64,000 bases of DNA from Cytophagales bacterium (GTDB lineage: Bacteria > Bacteroidota > Bacteroidia > Cytophagales > Microscillaceae): assembly GCA_013298075.1 (NCBI GenBank), contig JAAFJG010000005.1:59432-123431 (forward strand). The letters run 5' to 3'. Both the position numbers and the translations under genes were made by a program. Each line of letters begins with the position of its first letter. The first letter of the stretch is position 1. Under the pieces are notes generated by a model that searched no databases, was not told the origin of the DNA, and saw nothing but the letters and a program-made list of their open reading frames with translations. Shown in pieces: positions 44,685 to 54,566 of this stretch.

Positions 44685-45656
44685 CTAATTTTTTTTGGTT
44701 TCATCTAATTTTTTTGGTTGTTTTAAATTGACCAACATATCTTCGGTCATTTTTGGTAAATCATATTCAAAATTCCAACCCCAATCTTCGGTGGCAACTG
44801 ACGAATCGATGCTCATAGGCCAAGAATCCGCAATGGCTTGTCTAAAATCAGGTTTATAACTCACTTTAAAATCAGGAATATGTGCTTGAATGGCTTTTGT
44901 AACTTCTTTGGGTGAAAAACTAATCGCACTCAAATTATAAGCAGAACGAACTTTTATTTTTTCTGCGGGACTTTCCATCAATTCCAAAGTGGCACGAATG
45001 GCATCGGGCATATACATCATCGGTAATTCTGTATTTTCGTTCAAAAAACATTCATATTTTTTATTTTTTGCGGCGTGATAAAAAATATCAATCGCATAAT
45101 CAGTGGTGCCACCACCCGGAGGAGTTTTATAGCTAATAATACCGGGATAACGCAAACTTCTTACGTCTAAATTATATTTTTTAAAATAATATTCTGCCCA
45201 TCTTTCTCCCGCCAATTTACTAATTCCATAGACTGTATTGGGGTTCATAATTGTATTTTGAGGCGTATTTTCTTTGGGCGTATCCAATCCAAAAACAGCA
45301 ATCGTACTTGGATAATATATTTTATCTAAATTTTTTTCCTTCCCAATTCCTAATATATTCAAAACGCCTTCCATATTGATTTGCCACGCAAAAAGTGGGT
45401 CTTGCTCGCCTGATGCAGATAATACAGCTGCTAAATGATAAATTTGTGTAACTTGATATTTATCTACTAATGCCCCCAATTTTTTAGAATCCATTACATT
45501 CAACGATTCGAAAATCAAGTCAGTTTCAAAATCTTCAGGTTGTCTTAAATCGGTTAAGATAATATTTTGTTTGCCATACACATCGGCTAAATGTGCGGAT
45601 AATTCTGTGCCAATTTGCCCTAATGCACCAGTTATTAGTATCGTTTCAGTAGGCAT
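44685..45656 (-). CDS. tdh: L-threonine 3-dehydrogenase, epimerase-like (NAD-dependent SDR)
   Basis: 323 residues of the extended short-chain dehydrogenase fold. The N-terminal NAD motif is ITGALGQIGTEL near 7, HLAAVLSASGEQDP near 73 follows, and the active site has a Ser/Thr near STIAVFG and Y-x-x-x-K in YGISKLAGERWAEYYF near 143. The sequence LRYPGIISYKTPPGGGTTDYA is characteristic of the UDP-galactose-epimerase-like threonine dehydrogenases known from Bacteroidota. It oxidises threonine to 2-amino-3-oxobutyrate. Its -7 box (TATCTTTG) is at 45704-45711. Confidence 0.9.
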   Translation of the reverse strand: MPTETILITGALGQIGTELSAHLADVYGKQNIILTDLRQPEDFETDLIFESLNVMDSKKLGALVDKYQVTQIYHLAAVLSASGEQDPLFAWQINMEGVLNILGIGKEKNLDKIYYPSTIAVFGLDTPKENTPQNTIMNPNTVYGISKLAGERWAEYYFKKYNLDVRSLRYPGIISYKTPPGGGTTDYAIDIFYHAAKNKKYECFLNENTELPMMYMPDAIRATLELMESPAEKIKVRSAYNLSAISFSPKEVTKAIQAHIPDFKVSYKPDFRQAIADSWPMSIDSSVATEDWGWNFEYDLPKMTEDMLVNLKQPKKLDETKKN

Positions 45657-45823
45657 ATTTAGAAAGTATTAGATAAAAAAAATAAATAGACTATAATATT
45701 TCGCAAAGATAGGAAAATACATCTCAAATATCAAAATTTTATTTTGTTTTTATCAAAAAAAATATAAATAATTCGAGATTTGTTTATATTTTTTTTGGTT
45801 TTGTTGCTATTTTGCTTTTATTT

Positions 45824-46528
45824 CTAATTCAATTCTCTCAATAAAGCCAAAGATTTTATTTCTTTGAAATTTGGAATATGTAATTGATAAAATTCTAATA
45901 AAATATCTAATAATTTTCTTCTTTCTGAAATAGTCATCAAAATACTTGGATTAAATTGATTTTGTGTTAAAAAAAAATCAAAATAATGACATAATTTTTC
46001 TTTGGTTTCTTGTGGTAAATAAGATTGAAAACTATCTTCTATTTGTGTCAAAATTTGTAATCCACTTTCGGGTATAAATCCTAAAAAATGGCTTAATTGC
46101 AATAAAAATAAAATAGGAAAATTAGCAATTTCTGTGCCTATTTTATCCAATTCTATCAAAGCATTTACTAAAAATTGAAATAAAATTTCGTTTTCATTTT
46201 CTTCTTTCAAACACATATCCAATACTTCAACTATCAACCAAACCAAAGAAGTTTTCGTAAAATCAAAAGGAATATTTTGATAGGGATATAAAATATTTGC
46301 TTCTGCCAATCGATGTAAATTTTGGTCATTTTTACCTTGATAAACGACCAATTCTAACAAAGAAAGCGGTTGAAAAAGAGCAATTTTATTATTTTTATTT
46401 TTGTGCGTTCGTACATTATTGATAAGATAAGATTGCAAACCAAAATGTTGCGTATAAATTCTGATAATCAACGAAGTATCTCCATATTTAAAATATTTTA
46501 AGACAATTCCTTGTGTTTTTTGTTTCAT
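45824..46528 (-). CDS. recO: DNA repair protein RecO
   Basis: 234 residues from the ATG giving MKQKTQGIVLKYFKYGDTSLIIRIYT. A TTG seven codons earlier is also in frame but the ATG is more likely. The N-terminal OB fold has the typical GIVLKYFKYGDTS start and LFQPLSLLELVVYQGKNDQNLHRLAEA. The helical C-terminal domain follows without a zinc-binding cysteine set, as in other Bacteroidota. RecO loads RecA with RecR in gap repair, in the same pathway as RecJ at the start of this window. The promoter -7 box (TAACTTTG) is at 46569-46576. Confidence 0.9.
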   Translation of the reverse strand: MKQKTQGIVLKYFKYGDTSLIIRIYTQHFGLQSYLINNVRTHKNKNNKIALFQPLSLLELVVYQGKNDQNLHRLAEANILYPYQNIPFDFTKTSLVWLIVEVLDMCLKEENENEILFQFLVNALIELDKIGTEIANFPILFLLQLSHFLGFIPESGLQILTQIEDSFQSYLPQETKEKLCHYFDFFLTQNQFNPSILMTISERRKLLDILLEFYQLHIPNFKEIKSLALLRELN

Positions 46529-46788
46529 ATTTTGATGATTAACGCTCAACTATTTTGATTTATTTTGACAAAGTTACAACATTATTTTCTTAAAAAAGTT
46601 TATATTTTGATTTTATTTTTTTGGCTTTAAAATTGGATAATAGTTATAAAAGTATTTATTATTCAAAAATTACCTCAAGAATTACGTTTTTTTTGTCTTT
46701 TTTTACGTTTTTTTGTTTAAAATTCAAAAATCTTTATTATTATTGTATCAAATTTAAAAATATTTATTCATATAAAAATCTAAATCCA

Positions 46789-47205
46789 ATGAAAAAACAA
46801 CTGATTGCTGCTATTATTGCTATTGCTTTGTTATCGTTTGCTTGCGAAAAAAAACAAGACGATAAAAAAGATGACAAAAAGGAAGAGAAAAACGAAGAAA
46901 AAAAAGATGAAGGCATCTCCAAAAATCCCGAAGAAATCAAAAAAATGAAAGGTATGCTGGAGGGAGAATGGGAAATGAAAATCAAAAAAATTCCTACAAA
47001 AATAATGTTTAAAGGCGATTCTGCGGCTTTGACCGATGATGGAAAAACTGAAAATTATGCCTACAATATCAAAGGTGATAGCATTTTTTATCAAAACAAA
47101 GAATCAAAAAAAGGACTAAAAATCAGTAATTTAGGCGAAAATGATTTTTGGGAAATCGGAAACAAAGGAGAATTTACGAATAAATGGAAAAAATTAAAAA
47201 AATAA
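46789..47205 (+). CDS. Small lipoprotein, lipocalin-like
   Basis: 138 residues. The real start is the ATG giving MKKQLIAAIIAIALLSFAC, with the lipobox cysteine at 19. An in-frame extension to 46621 adds a hydrophobic, low-quality segment and is unlikely. A charged Lys/Asp/Glu linker (KKQDDKKDDKKEEKNEEKKDE) leads to a domain beginning MLEGEWEMKIKK, with the alternating strands seen in lipocalin-like proteins of Bacteroidota (KIMFKGDSAALTDDGK, YNIKGDSIFYQN). Function unknown. Its architecture resembles the exported 150-residue protein at 60.4 kb. Confidence 0.8.
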   Translation: MKKQLIAAIIAIALLSFACEKKQDDKKDDKKEEKNEEKKDEGISKNPEEIKKMKGMLEGEWEMKIKKIPTKIMFKGDSAALTDDGKTENYAYNIKGDSIFYQNKESKKGLKISNLGENDFWEIGNKGEFTNKWKKLKK

Positions 47206-47228
47206 TTTTTCTATTTATCCAATAAAAA

Positions 47229-47267
47229 AATGTGAAGTATAAAATATCAAATTTCATACTTCACATT
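47229..47267. terminator. Bidirectional terminator
   Basis: AATGTGAAGTAT and ATACTTCACATT form a 12-bp stem between two convergent genes, with an A tract before it and T-rich DNA after it. Confidence 0.85.
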
Positions 47268-47275
47268 CTTACAAT

Positions 47276-48202
47276 TTATTCGTTGGTTCGCTCTAACATC
47301 TTATTTTCATTTTGATAAGAATAAAAAAGTTGAGTTTTTTCTGCATTAAATTTCAAATAATATTTTTGTTGTAAATTATTTTGAGCCGTAATTTCACCTT
47401 TTTCTCTATCATAATAAATCACTTCTAATTCCTGAAAATTACTTTTTGTTTGTAATGTAATTTCATACAAAATACGAAGTTGTGAAGGCGAATGTAAAAG
47501 TTGCCATTTTTCGTTTTTACTGATAAAATTTCCCGAAAAACCTGTAAATTTTTGTGAAATATTATTTATTTTTCCTGAATGATAATCCATTTGATAGACA
47601 AAATCTGAATTTTCGACCAAATCTGGCGTATTATCTACAGAAATTTTTTCGTATTTTCTTACATTTTGTTGTATCGTTATTTTTCCATTTGCATCAATAA
47701 AACTTTCGGCTTCTGTTTGAATATCCACATAACCTGCTCTGGTTGCAATCTGTAAAGCATCAATCATATTCCCATTAAAATCAAAATTAACCAAATAACT
47801 ATAATGATAACTTCCCTCCATCAAAACAGGCGATAAGTGAAAAATAACACTTTTGAAATGGGGAGAATATGGCAAAATAACGCCAAAACCAAGATTTAAA
47901 GCCGCATATTGTTGTTTATGAACATCAATATTTTTTGCTTCTAAGGCTTGAATAGTCATTTGTTTTGATTCTTCTCTCCAAAAATCATAAAAAGTAGGCA
48001 ATCCTTTTTTATCTGCTTTTTCAAAAATAGATTGAATAGCAATTTTTGGACTGATAGTATCTTTCCAAATAGTATAAGAAGAAGCACGATAAGGCAAAGT
48101 TACGATAGAAAAACGCTCAAAAAAATTATTTTGTGCTGATAAAAAAGAAGGAAATAACACAAAATAAAGGAGCATTTTTTTCAAAAAATATGAAATTTTC
48201 AT
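47276..48202 (-). CDS. Exported protein of unknown function
   Basis: 308 residues from the ATG giving MKISYFLKKMLLYFVLFPSFLSAQ, a clear signal peptide. The mature protein is beta-rich and repeats Y/F-x-D/N turns (MDYHSGKINNISQKF, VIYYDREKGEITAQ), with no sorting domain, lipobox or barrel-type C-terminal Phe. I cannot name the family. A six-residue longer form starting at TTG is possible but less likely. It is convergent with the lipocalin-like gene and downstream of repeat R1 copy 5. Confidence 0.72.
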   Translation of the reverse strand: MKISYFLKKMLLYFVLFPSFLSAQNNFFERFSIVTLPYRASSYTIWKDTISPKIAIQSIFEKADKKGLPTFYDFWREESKQMTIQALEAKNIDVHKQQYAALNLGFGVILPYSPHFKSVIFHLSPVLMEGSYHYSYLVNFDFNGNMIDALQIATRAGYVDIQTEAESFIDANGKITIQQNVRKYEKISVDNTPDLVENSDFVYQMDYHSGKINNISQKFTGFSGNFISKNEKWQLLHSPSQLRILYEITLQTKSNFQELEVIYYDREKGEITAQNNLQQKYYLKFNAEKTQLFYSYQNENKMLERTNE

Positions 48203-48447
48203 ATAAATATAGTTTTTCAAATGGAGTCTTTTGTTATTACAATAAACGTTTATATTTAAAAAAAGTTTAAATTATATCAAAAAACTCACTCAACATCTGT
48301 CGATGTAATTAAAAATATAGCATCTACCACAAGAAAAATTAGAATAACAAATATTTGGGAGAAATAAATATATTTGTAGAAATTTGAAAAAATATCTTTA
48401 AAAAAAGACACTTACAAATCTATATTTGATAACTGCCTTTTTATTTT

Positions 48448-48666
48448 TAGATTCATGGGAAATTACTGCGGAGCTAATTTTGGTCTACTATTAAAATAAC
48501 CATTTATTTTGAAAATATAGAAAAATATCCATTTGAAAAACATAAAAATTTCGGCTAAAGCCAAGAATTGAATCTTTTATTATCCTCCAGATAAATCTGG
48601 AAGCAATTCAAAAAATACATTTCAAAAAAATATTTTCACTTTCCACACAAATTTTCTAAAAATCTA
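48448..48666. repeat. R1 repeat, copy 5 (reverse orientation)
   Basis: R1 in the opposite orientation with ends TAGATT and AATCTA around the common GGGAAATT / AAATTTTC inverted repeat, plus both hairpins (TCGGCTAAAGCCAAG, and TCCTCCAGATAAATCTGGAA with two mismatches to the palindrome). It fills most of the gap between the two flanking minus-strand genes. The rest (48203-48447) shows nothing recognisable. Confidence 0.85.
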
Positions 48667-48686
48667 TTTTAATAAATATTAAAAAA

Positions 48687-51539
48687 TTATCTTCCTATTT
48701 GTACCCAACCCTTGTATGTTTTTTTAGCCAAAGATGGATTTCTGGCTTTAAAAGTAACTTCTGCTTCGTAGTAATAAACGCCATCAGCCATATCATTTCC
48801 ATTGTTATCTTTGCCGTCCCAATCAATCTCAACGCCTTTATTGCCTTGATATACTTTTGTACCCAAACGACTAAAAACTCTAAATTCTACATTCAACACA
48901 TAACGATAACGAATAGGTTTGAACAAATCATTTTTATTATCACCATTAGGCGTAAATACGTTGGGTAATTCGAATAAAATGCAATTATCTTGACAAACTG
49001 TATTACTTGCCGCACTTTGATTCCCACTTGCATCGGTAGCCGTTACATAATAACAACCTGCTTGCGAAGGCAATCCGCCCACAATATCAGGAAAAGTACT
49101 ATGTGTAAAAGTGGTATCTGTAAAAGGTTGAATCATTGGTGGATTAGGAATTGGCTCAAAATTTCTTCCCTCTTCTGTCTGAAAATATAAGGTATAAAAA
49201 GCCACATCAGTTTGGCAACTATTCGTTCCTGCTTGCGTTACTTTTGTCCATTTCAAAATATTTTTAATCTGACTTGGATTAAAATTCTCACAAATCAAAG
49301 GTTCTAACGAAAGAACAGGTGCATTAGGTGGCGTGTTATCAATCGGAGAAGCAGAATTAATTTGAGAATCATTCAACAAACTATTCGAAGGCTCAGGAAT
49401 TAAAAGTGGATTGCTATAAGAACCTTTTGTTTTGATATAATAAGAATATACTTTTTTCGGGTCTAAACATTCGTTATTAAATGTACCGTTATCCACAAAT
49501 CTTTTTTGTCCAACTGATACATCTGCAATTTTTATCATACTTGTTTTGGGCGTACCAAGCAGACCGCGATAAACTTCGTGAATACGATTTTGATTAGACC
49601 AAGGCGTTTTATAATCCCAAGTCAAAACAATGCTATTATTGGCTGGAGTAGTGGTTAATCTTACACTTGAAGCCGTATCCGAAGGTTGTCCTGCTACATT
49701 TGCCCCATAAAACCATCTTATTTTATACAAATATTGGGTGTCTTTGGTGTTCAAATTATTATCTGTATAAGCAAAATTAATGTTATTTCCTGTCGCATCA
49801 TTTTGCGTATTGACAAGCGTCAATCCTGTTGCTCCTGTCAAATCAGTTGTTCTATACAATTCATATCGATAAGGAGGAGTAAAAGTTCCGCTAATATTTC
49901 CACCCAAAGGCGAAGGACGCAACCAATTTATTTCCATTGTTCCATTCGTTGTCGCAGTTGTGAGGTTAGTAACATCAACCGAAACTTTTGTCAAAACTGG
50001 ACTATTGATAGGCAAAGAAACACAAACAGGTATAGAGGCTTGGCTTTCTCCTCCTTTGGGTTGTGGATAATTGACAACAATCACATAATTATAAATCAAA
50101 CCCAACGCCAAAGGTCCTATATCTTGAAAAGAAGTAGCAGTCAAAGGCAAATCTGTAGTCGTTATTTTTTGATAACCAACGTCTTTCGGACTTTGCAAAC
50201 AAGGCACAACAGGAGAACAACCTTCACGTCGCCAAATACTAATCGTCATTTGTGCGCGTTGAGCAGGCGTAAAACTTGGACATTCTAAGGCATAATTTCC
50301 CCAAGTTAAATTCATTCGATTGCCCGCAGGAATGGCGGTTACATTTTTTATTTTAGGTCCTTTAACTGTAATCAACATAGATTTTACATCTGTTAATTTA
50401 GGTCTTCGAGTGCCAAGTGGCTGGTCTTCGGCTTTAAAAACAACAATATAAGGCTGGTCTCGTACATGCTCGCAACGAGTATCCCATCTAAAATTCCCCG
50501 AAGCATTTCCAAATTGTGGAGGAATAAAAGAAAAAGTAGCCACTGTCGTAAAAAAAGTAGCGTCATATACGCCTTGCGTAGAATTTGAAGTAATTCTTAT
50601 TTCATCAGTTGGCGCAACGTCTGGGTCAGTGGCTGTGATTGTTCTTTGGATAATATTAGAAGTTGTTCCTGCATCTTCATCAGCCTCAATACAAACATTT
50701 GGAACGGTTAATTCTGGTCTTTTATTATTACAATCACCTCTAACAATAATTTGCATATCACGCATTACCCAACCAATTCGCTCTCCATTTCTCCATTCAT
50801 CAATAAAAAATGCTACGTTATATTCGCCCACTGTCAATGGTGCGTCCCACACTAAATCACCTGTAATCGGATTGATAGAAAAATTAGCGGGGGCTGTATT
50901 TGCCTCATTATTACCACCACTTGCCACATTTGGTAAAGAATAACTACCTACAAATGTATTGATATTTTGTTTTGGCGTACCTAATCTGAACGAAAGACTA
51001 TCGCCATCAGGGTCAAAAGCACCCGGATTATGTACAAATCTTTGACGAGGACAAGCCACATCAATCGGAGGAACACGCAAAATAGGTGAATTATTTAGTC
51101 CTAATAATGGGTCAATCGTAATTAAAGTTTCTACACAAAAAGGGGTATTGACTGAATTACTCATATTCAAAACACTTGCATTTCTATTTTCTTCTACAAA
51201 AAATATTCTGAAATTTCCTGCTCCCGCAAATGTATGACAAACTCTATAAATACCTAATTGTGTTTCATTACCAATATCCACTCTCGGACCTACACGCGGC
51301 ACAGACACAACCGCAGTTCCATCACCAAAATTAAGATTTAGGTTTTGGCTATCCGCACTCGAACCTGACCAAGTATATAAACTAACCGTAAAACAATACG
51401 TAAGAGTTCCCGTTCTTACCACCGTAATATCTCCTGCGCGTATGTGTGTGGCGTGTAGGGGATTGTGAAAAATCAAAATAAATAAGCTTATTAAGAAAAT
51501 AAAGCGTATTTTTGTTGTTTTGAAACAAAATAAATTCAT
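48687..51539 (-). CDS. Large secreted protein with gliding-motility-type (T9SS type B) C-terminal domain
   Basis: 950 residues. A signal peptide (FIFLISLFILIFHNPLHA) is followed by HIRAGDITVVRTGTLTYCFTVSLYTW, the start of a beta-sandwich region common in Bacteroidota surface proteins. PKD/fibronectin-like repeats come next (NLTWGNYALECPSF, VLTWDYKTPW, ILKWTKVTQAG). The last 90 residues (LPNVFTPNGDNKNDLF, VFSRLGTKVYQ, WDGKDNNGNDMADGVYYYEAEV) are the type B sorting domain found on gliding-associated proteins, normally secreted with help from a PorP/SprF partner. It is probably a surface adhesin or matrix protein. A -7 box (TATTTTTG) lies at 51558-51565. Confidence 0.9.
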   Translation of the reverse strand: MNLFCFKTTKIRFIFLISLFILIFHNPLHATHIRAGDITVVRTGTLTYCFTVSLYTWSGSSADSQNLNLNFGDGTAVVSVPRVGPRVDIGNETQLGIYRVCHTFAGAGNFRIFFVEENRNASVLNMSNSVNTPFCVETLITIDPLLGLNNSPILRVPPIDVACPRQRFVHNPGAFDPDGDSLSFRLGTPKQNINTFVGSYSLPNVASGGNNEANTAPANFSINPITGDLVWDAPLTVGEYNVAFFIDEWRNGERIGWVMRDMQIIVRGDCNNKRPELTVPNVCIEADEDAGTTSNIIQRTITATDPDVAPTDEIRITSNSTQGVYDATFFTTVATFSFIPPQFGNASGNFRWDTRCEHVRDQPYIVVFKAEDQPLGTRRPKLTDVKSMLITVKGPKIKNVTAIPAGNRMNLTWGNYALECPSFTPAQRAQMTISIWRREGCSPVVPCLQSPKDVGYQKITTTDLPLTATSFQDIGPLALGLIYNYVIVVNYPQPKGGESQASIPVCVSLPINSPVLTKVSVDVTNLTTATTNGTMEINWLRPSPLGGNISGTFTPPYRYELYRTTDLTGATGLTLVNTQNDATGNNINFAYTDNNLNTKDTQYLYKIRWFYGANVAGQPSDTASSVRLTTTPANNSIVLTWDYKTPWSNQNRIHEVYRGLLGTPKTSMIKIADVSVGQKRFVDNGTFNNECLDPKKVYSYYIKTKGSYSNPLLIPEPSNSLLNDSQINSASPIDNTPPNAPVLSLEPLICENFNPSQIKNILKWTKVTQAGTNSCQTDVAFYTLYFQTEEGRNFEPIPNPPMIQPFTDTTFTHSTFPDIVGGLPSQAGCYYVTATDASGNQSAASNTVCQDNCILFELPNVFTPNGDNKNDLFKPIRYRYVLNVEFRVFSRLGTKVYQGNKGVEIDWDGKDNNGNDMADGVYYYEAEVTFKARNPSLAKKTYKGWVQIGR

Positions 51540-51608
51540 ACAATCTAAATTTTTTTACAAAAATACGTATATTTTTTTTTATTTGCAAATTTAATTTATT
51601 TTTTTGTT

Positions 51609-52592
51609 TTATCTAAAACCTAAAACGCTTCTAATTCTTTCCAAAGTTACTTTTGCAATCTCTTTTGCTTTCTTTTCTCCTTTGGCTAATTCATTTTCTA
51701 ATTCATCAAGATGATTCATTAAATATTGATATTTTTCGCGTGGTTCAGCAAATTTTTCCCATAAAACTTCTAATAATTCGGTTTTGGCGTGTCCATATCC
51801 ATAGTTTCCAGCCAAATAATTTTGTCGCATTTTTTCTACTTTTTCTTTGTCTGCTACCAAATTAAATAATTTAAAAACCGTAGAAGTATCAGGATTTTTG
51901 GGTGATTCCAAAGGCGTGCTATCACTCACAATTGTCATCACTTGTTTTTTTAATTCCTTTTTATCTGCCAACAAAACATCAATAATATTTCCGTAAAATT
52001 TACTCATTTTTTCGCCATCAGTCCCCGGAACTAGCATTACATCTTCTTGGATTTTTGATTTTGGCACGACAAAAATTTCTTTTTCATATTGATGATTTAT
52101 TTTTTCAGCAATATCTATTGTAATTTCTAAGTGTTGTTTTTGGTCTTTTCCTACAGGTACAATTTCTGCATCATACAATAAAATATCTGCCGCCATCAAA
52201 ACAGGATAGGTAAATAAACCTGCATTGACAGCAGCCAAACCTAATTTTTCTGATTTATCTTTATAAGAATGAGCGTTTGCTAACATTGGAAAAGGCGTAA
52301 AACAATTCAAATACCAACTCAATTCTGTTACTTCAGGAATATAGGATTGGCGATATAATACGTTTTTTTCTGTATCAAAACCAAACGCTAACCAAGCCGC
52401 AGCCACTGAATAGGTATTTTCTTTTCTTGCAGTAGCAGATTTGATAGTTGTCAAAGAATGTAAATCAGCAATAAAAAAGAAAGATTGGTTATTTGGATTT
52501 TTGGATAATTCGATAGCAGGCAAAATTGCACCCAAAAGATTGCCTAAATGAGGTTTGCCCGAACTTTGAATACCTGTTAATATTCTTGCCAT
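51609..52592 (-). CDS. trpS: Tryptophan--tRNA ligase
   Basis: Class I aminoacyl-tRNA synthetase, 327 residues. GIQSSGKPHLGNLLGA near 7 holds the HIGH-equivalent motif (PHLGN), YPVLMAADILLYDAEIVPVGKDQKQH near 127 is the Trp-binding region, and GEKMSKFYGN near 197 is the KMSKS motif with Phe in the fifth position. The C-terminal helical domain contains YGYGHAKTELLEVL. Single gene with no close partner, divergent from gltX across 300 bases. Confidence 0.96.
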   Translation of the reverse strand: MARILTGIQSSGKPHLGNLLGAILPAIELSKNPNNQSFFFIADLHSLTTIKSATARKENTYSVAAAWLAFGFDTEKNVLYRQSYIPEVTELSWYLNCFTPFPMLANAHSYKDKSEKLGLAAVNAGLFTYPVLMAADILLYDAEIVPVGKDQKQHLEITIDIAEKINHQYEKEIFVVPKSKIQEDVMLVPGTDGEKMSKFYGNIIDVLLADKKELKKQVMTIVSDSTPLESPKNPDTSTVFKLFNLVADKEKVEKMRQNYLAGNYGYGHAKTELLEVLWEKFAEPREKYQYLMNHLDELENELAKGEKKAKEIAKVTLERIRSVLGFR

Positions 52593-52721
52593 TTTTTTTT
52601 TATGAATATTTGAAAATTAATTTTATTTTTGAGGTTGATATTTATAAAATCAGCTAAATGGTTTAATAACAACTTTTTGATTTTGTCAATAAATACTTAT
52701 TTTATTATTCCTTTCTCTTCT

Positions 52722-52748
52722 CCTTGGTCTGTATGCCACAGACTAAGG
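52722..52748. repeat. Hairpin in trpS-gltX gap
   Basis: CCTTGGTCTGT and ACAGACTAAGG pair (one G-U) around a five-base loop. It lies between divergent trpS and gltX, so it cannot be a terminator for either. It looks like a solitary REP-type hairpin. Confidence 0.7.
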
Positions 52749-52858
52749 ATTAACATAAAAGAAATGTTATTATAAAAATGATTGTATAAAAAAATAACAT
52801 ATTTTGCAAAAGTATATTTTTTTTTGGAATTTAAAAACAAAATAAGAAAATTTTAGTG

Positions 52859-52866
52859 TAATTTTG
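52859..52866 (+). promoter_or_regulatory. gltX promoter -7 box (TAATTTTG)
   Basis: TAATTTTG followed by CA, 26 bases before the gltX start codon. No TTG is found at the expected -33 distance. Confidence 0.6.
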
Positions 52867-52891
52867 CAAAAAAAATAAAAAAATATAACAA

Positions 52892-54436
52892 ATGGTAAAT
52901 TTAGATAGACCTGTGCGCGTGCGTTTTGCACCCAGTCCCACAGGTGGATTGCATATAGGTGGAGTGCGTACAGCGTTGTATAACTACGTTTTTGCTAAAA
53001 AACATCAAGGAAAATTTTTAATTCGAATAGAAGATACAGACCAAACTCGATTTGTAGAAGGGGCTGAATCTTATATTTTTGAAGCATTGCATTGGTTGGG
53101 TTTGAATGCCGATGAATCTTCTGAAGTAGGCGGAACTTTTGCTCCTTATCGTCAATCTGAAAGAAAAGCAATGTATAGACAATATGCGGAGCAACTGATA
53201 GAATCTGGGCATGCGTATTATGCTTTTGATACAGCCGAAGAATTGGATTTGATGCGTAAAAATTTAGAAGAAGCAGGGGCAAAAAATTTATCTTACAATG
53301 CTTTGACAAGGGTAAATATGACTAATTCTTTGACATTAACTCCCGAAGAAACTAAAAAAAGAATTGATGCAGGCGAACATTATGTGATTCGAATTAAGAT
53401 GCCAAAAAAAGACGATATTCGTTTTGAAGATATTGTAAAAGGAAAAATGAACGTTCATTCTTCTACTTTAGATGATAAAGTTTTGATGAAATCTGATGGG
53501 ATGCCAACTTATCATTTGGCAAACGTAGTTGATGATTATTTGATGGAAATTTCTCACGTCATTCGTGGTGAAGAATGGCTTCCTTCTGCTCCTTTGCACG
53601 TTTTTTTGTATCAAAGTTTTGGTTGGGCTGATAAAATGCCACAATTTGCGCACTTGCCTTTGTTGCTTAATCCTGATGGACAAGGAAAATTAAGCAAAAG
53701 AAAAGCCGCAGAATATGGTTTTCCAATTTTTCCTTTGGATTGGTTTGAAAAAGATAAAAATATTACCATTGATGGTTTTCGTGAAAAAGGATATTTGCCT
53801 GAAGCCTTGAATAATTTTTTGGCTCTTTTGGGTTGGCATACTTCGAGTGATGAAGAAGTTTTTAGTTTAGAGCATTTGATTGAGGTTTTTGATATGGAAA
53901 GAGTGGGAAAAGCAAGCGTAAAATTCGAAATCAAAAAAGCAGAATGGTTTAATCAATATTATATTCGATTGAAAACGAACGAAGAATTATTGCAATATTT
54001 GAAAGAAACATTTGTAAAATTAAACATAAAAAATGATTTTTCTGACGAAAAATTATTGAAAATTTGTAATTTGATGCGTGATAGAATTACATTTCCGCAG
54101 GATATTTATCTTGATGCGAAATATTTATTCGAACTTCCTACAGAATATGACCAAAAAGGAGTCGCAAAAAATTGGCAAGGCGAAGGTTTGTTATTTGTAG
54201 ATTTTTGTCAAAATAATTTACCCACTTTAAAAGAAAATTGGGAAGGCGAAAATATTAAACATAATTTGCACGATTGGGTAGAGCAAAATGGATATAAAAT
54301 GGGAAAAGTAATGCCTGCTTTGCGTTTGGCGGTTTCTGGAGCGAGTGGTGGAGCGGATTTAGGAATGATTATGGAATTAGTCGGTTTTGACAATGTAATG
54401 GAAAGAATTACTATTGCCAAAAAAACGATTGTATAG
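52892..54436 (+). CDS. gltX: Glutamate--tRNA ligase
   Basis: Class I synthetase that charges tRNA(Glu), 514 residues. FAPSPTGGLHIGGVRTALYNY near 8 (HIGH motif HIGG), RIEDTDQTR near 41, YHLANVVDDYLMEISHVIRGEEWLPSAP near 205, and KLSKRKAA near 269 (KMSKS motif) are all in place, followed by the helical anticodon-binding domain. No zinc-binding cysteine cluster is visible, as in many GltX. It has its own promoter and a terminator that also serves the facing gene. Confidence 0.97.
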   Translation: MVNLDRPVRVRFAPSPTGGLHIGGVRTALYNYVFAKKHQGKFLIRIEDTDQTRFVEGAESYIFEALHWLGLNADESSEVGGTFAPYRQSERKAMYRQYAEQLIESGHAYYAFDTAEELDLMRKNLEEAGAKNLSYNALTRVNMTNSLTLTPEETKKRIDAGEHYVIRIKMPKKDDIRFEDIVKGKMNVHSSTLDDKVLMKSDGMPTYHLANVVDDYLMEISHVIRGEEWLPSAPLHVFLYQSFGWADKMPQFAHLPLLLNPDGQGKLSKRKAAEYGFPIFPLDWFEKDKNITIDGFREKGYLPEALNNFLALLGWHTSSDEEVFSLEHLIEVFDMERVGKASVKFEIKKAEWFNQYYIRLKTNEELLQYLKETFVKLNIKNDFSDEKLLKICNLMRDRITFPQDIYLDAKYLFELPTEYDQKGVAKNWQGEGLLFVDFCQNNLPTLKENWEGENIKHNLHDWVEQNGYKMGKVMPALRLAVSGASGGADLGMIMELVGFDNVMERITIAKKTIV

Positions 54437-54476
54437 CATAAAAATAAAGATAAAAAATAAAGATAAAAAATAAATA

Positions 54477-54528
54477 AAAATACAGAAAAAATACTTTTTA
54501 AATTAAGTACTTTTTCTGTATTTTTTTT
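54477..54528. terminator. Bidirectional terminator
   Basis: AATACAGAAAAA and TTTTTCTGTATT pair, extended by AGTAC-type inner pairs, between convergent gltX and the glycosyltransferase gene. An eight-T run follows on the plus side. Confidence 0.85.
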
Positions 54529-54566
54529 GATATTACGAAAATTATTAAAAAAAAATCAATCGAAAA

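Noticed and set aside
46621..46788. 56-codon N-terminal extension of the lipocalin-like lipoprotein
   Set aside because: The internal ATG is followed at once by a lipoprotein signal with lipobox; the extension is compositionally like non-coding DNA.
51609..52592. TrpS with KMSKF instead of KMSKS as a defective enzyme
   Set aside because: The last position of this motif varies among synthetases and all other motifs are intact, so I treat it as a functional trpS.
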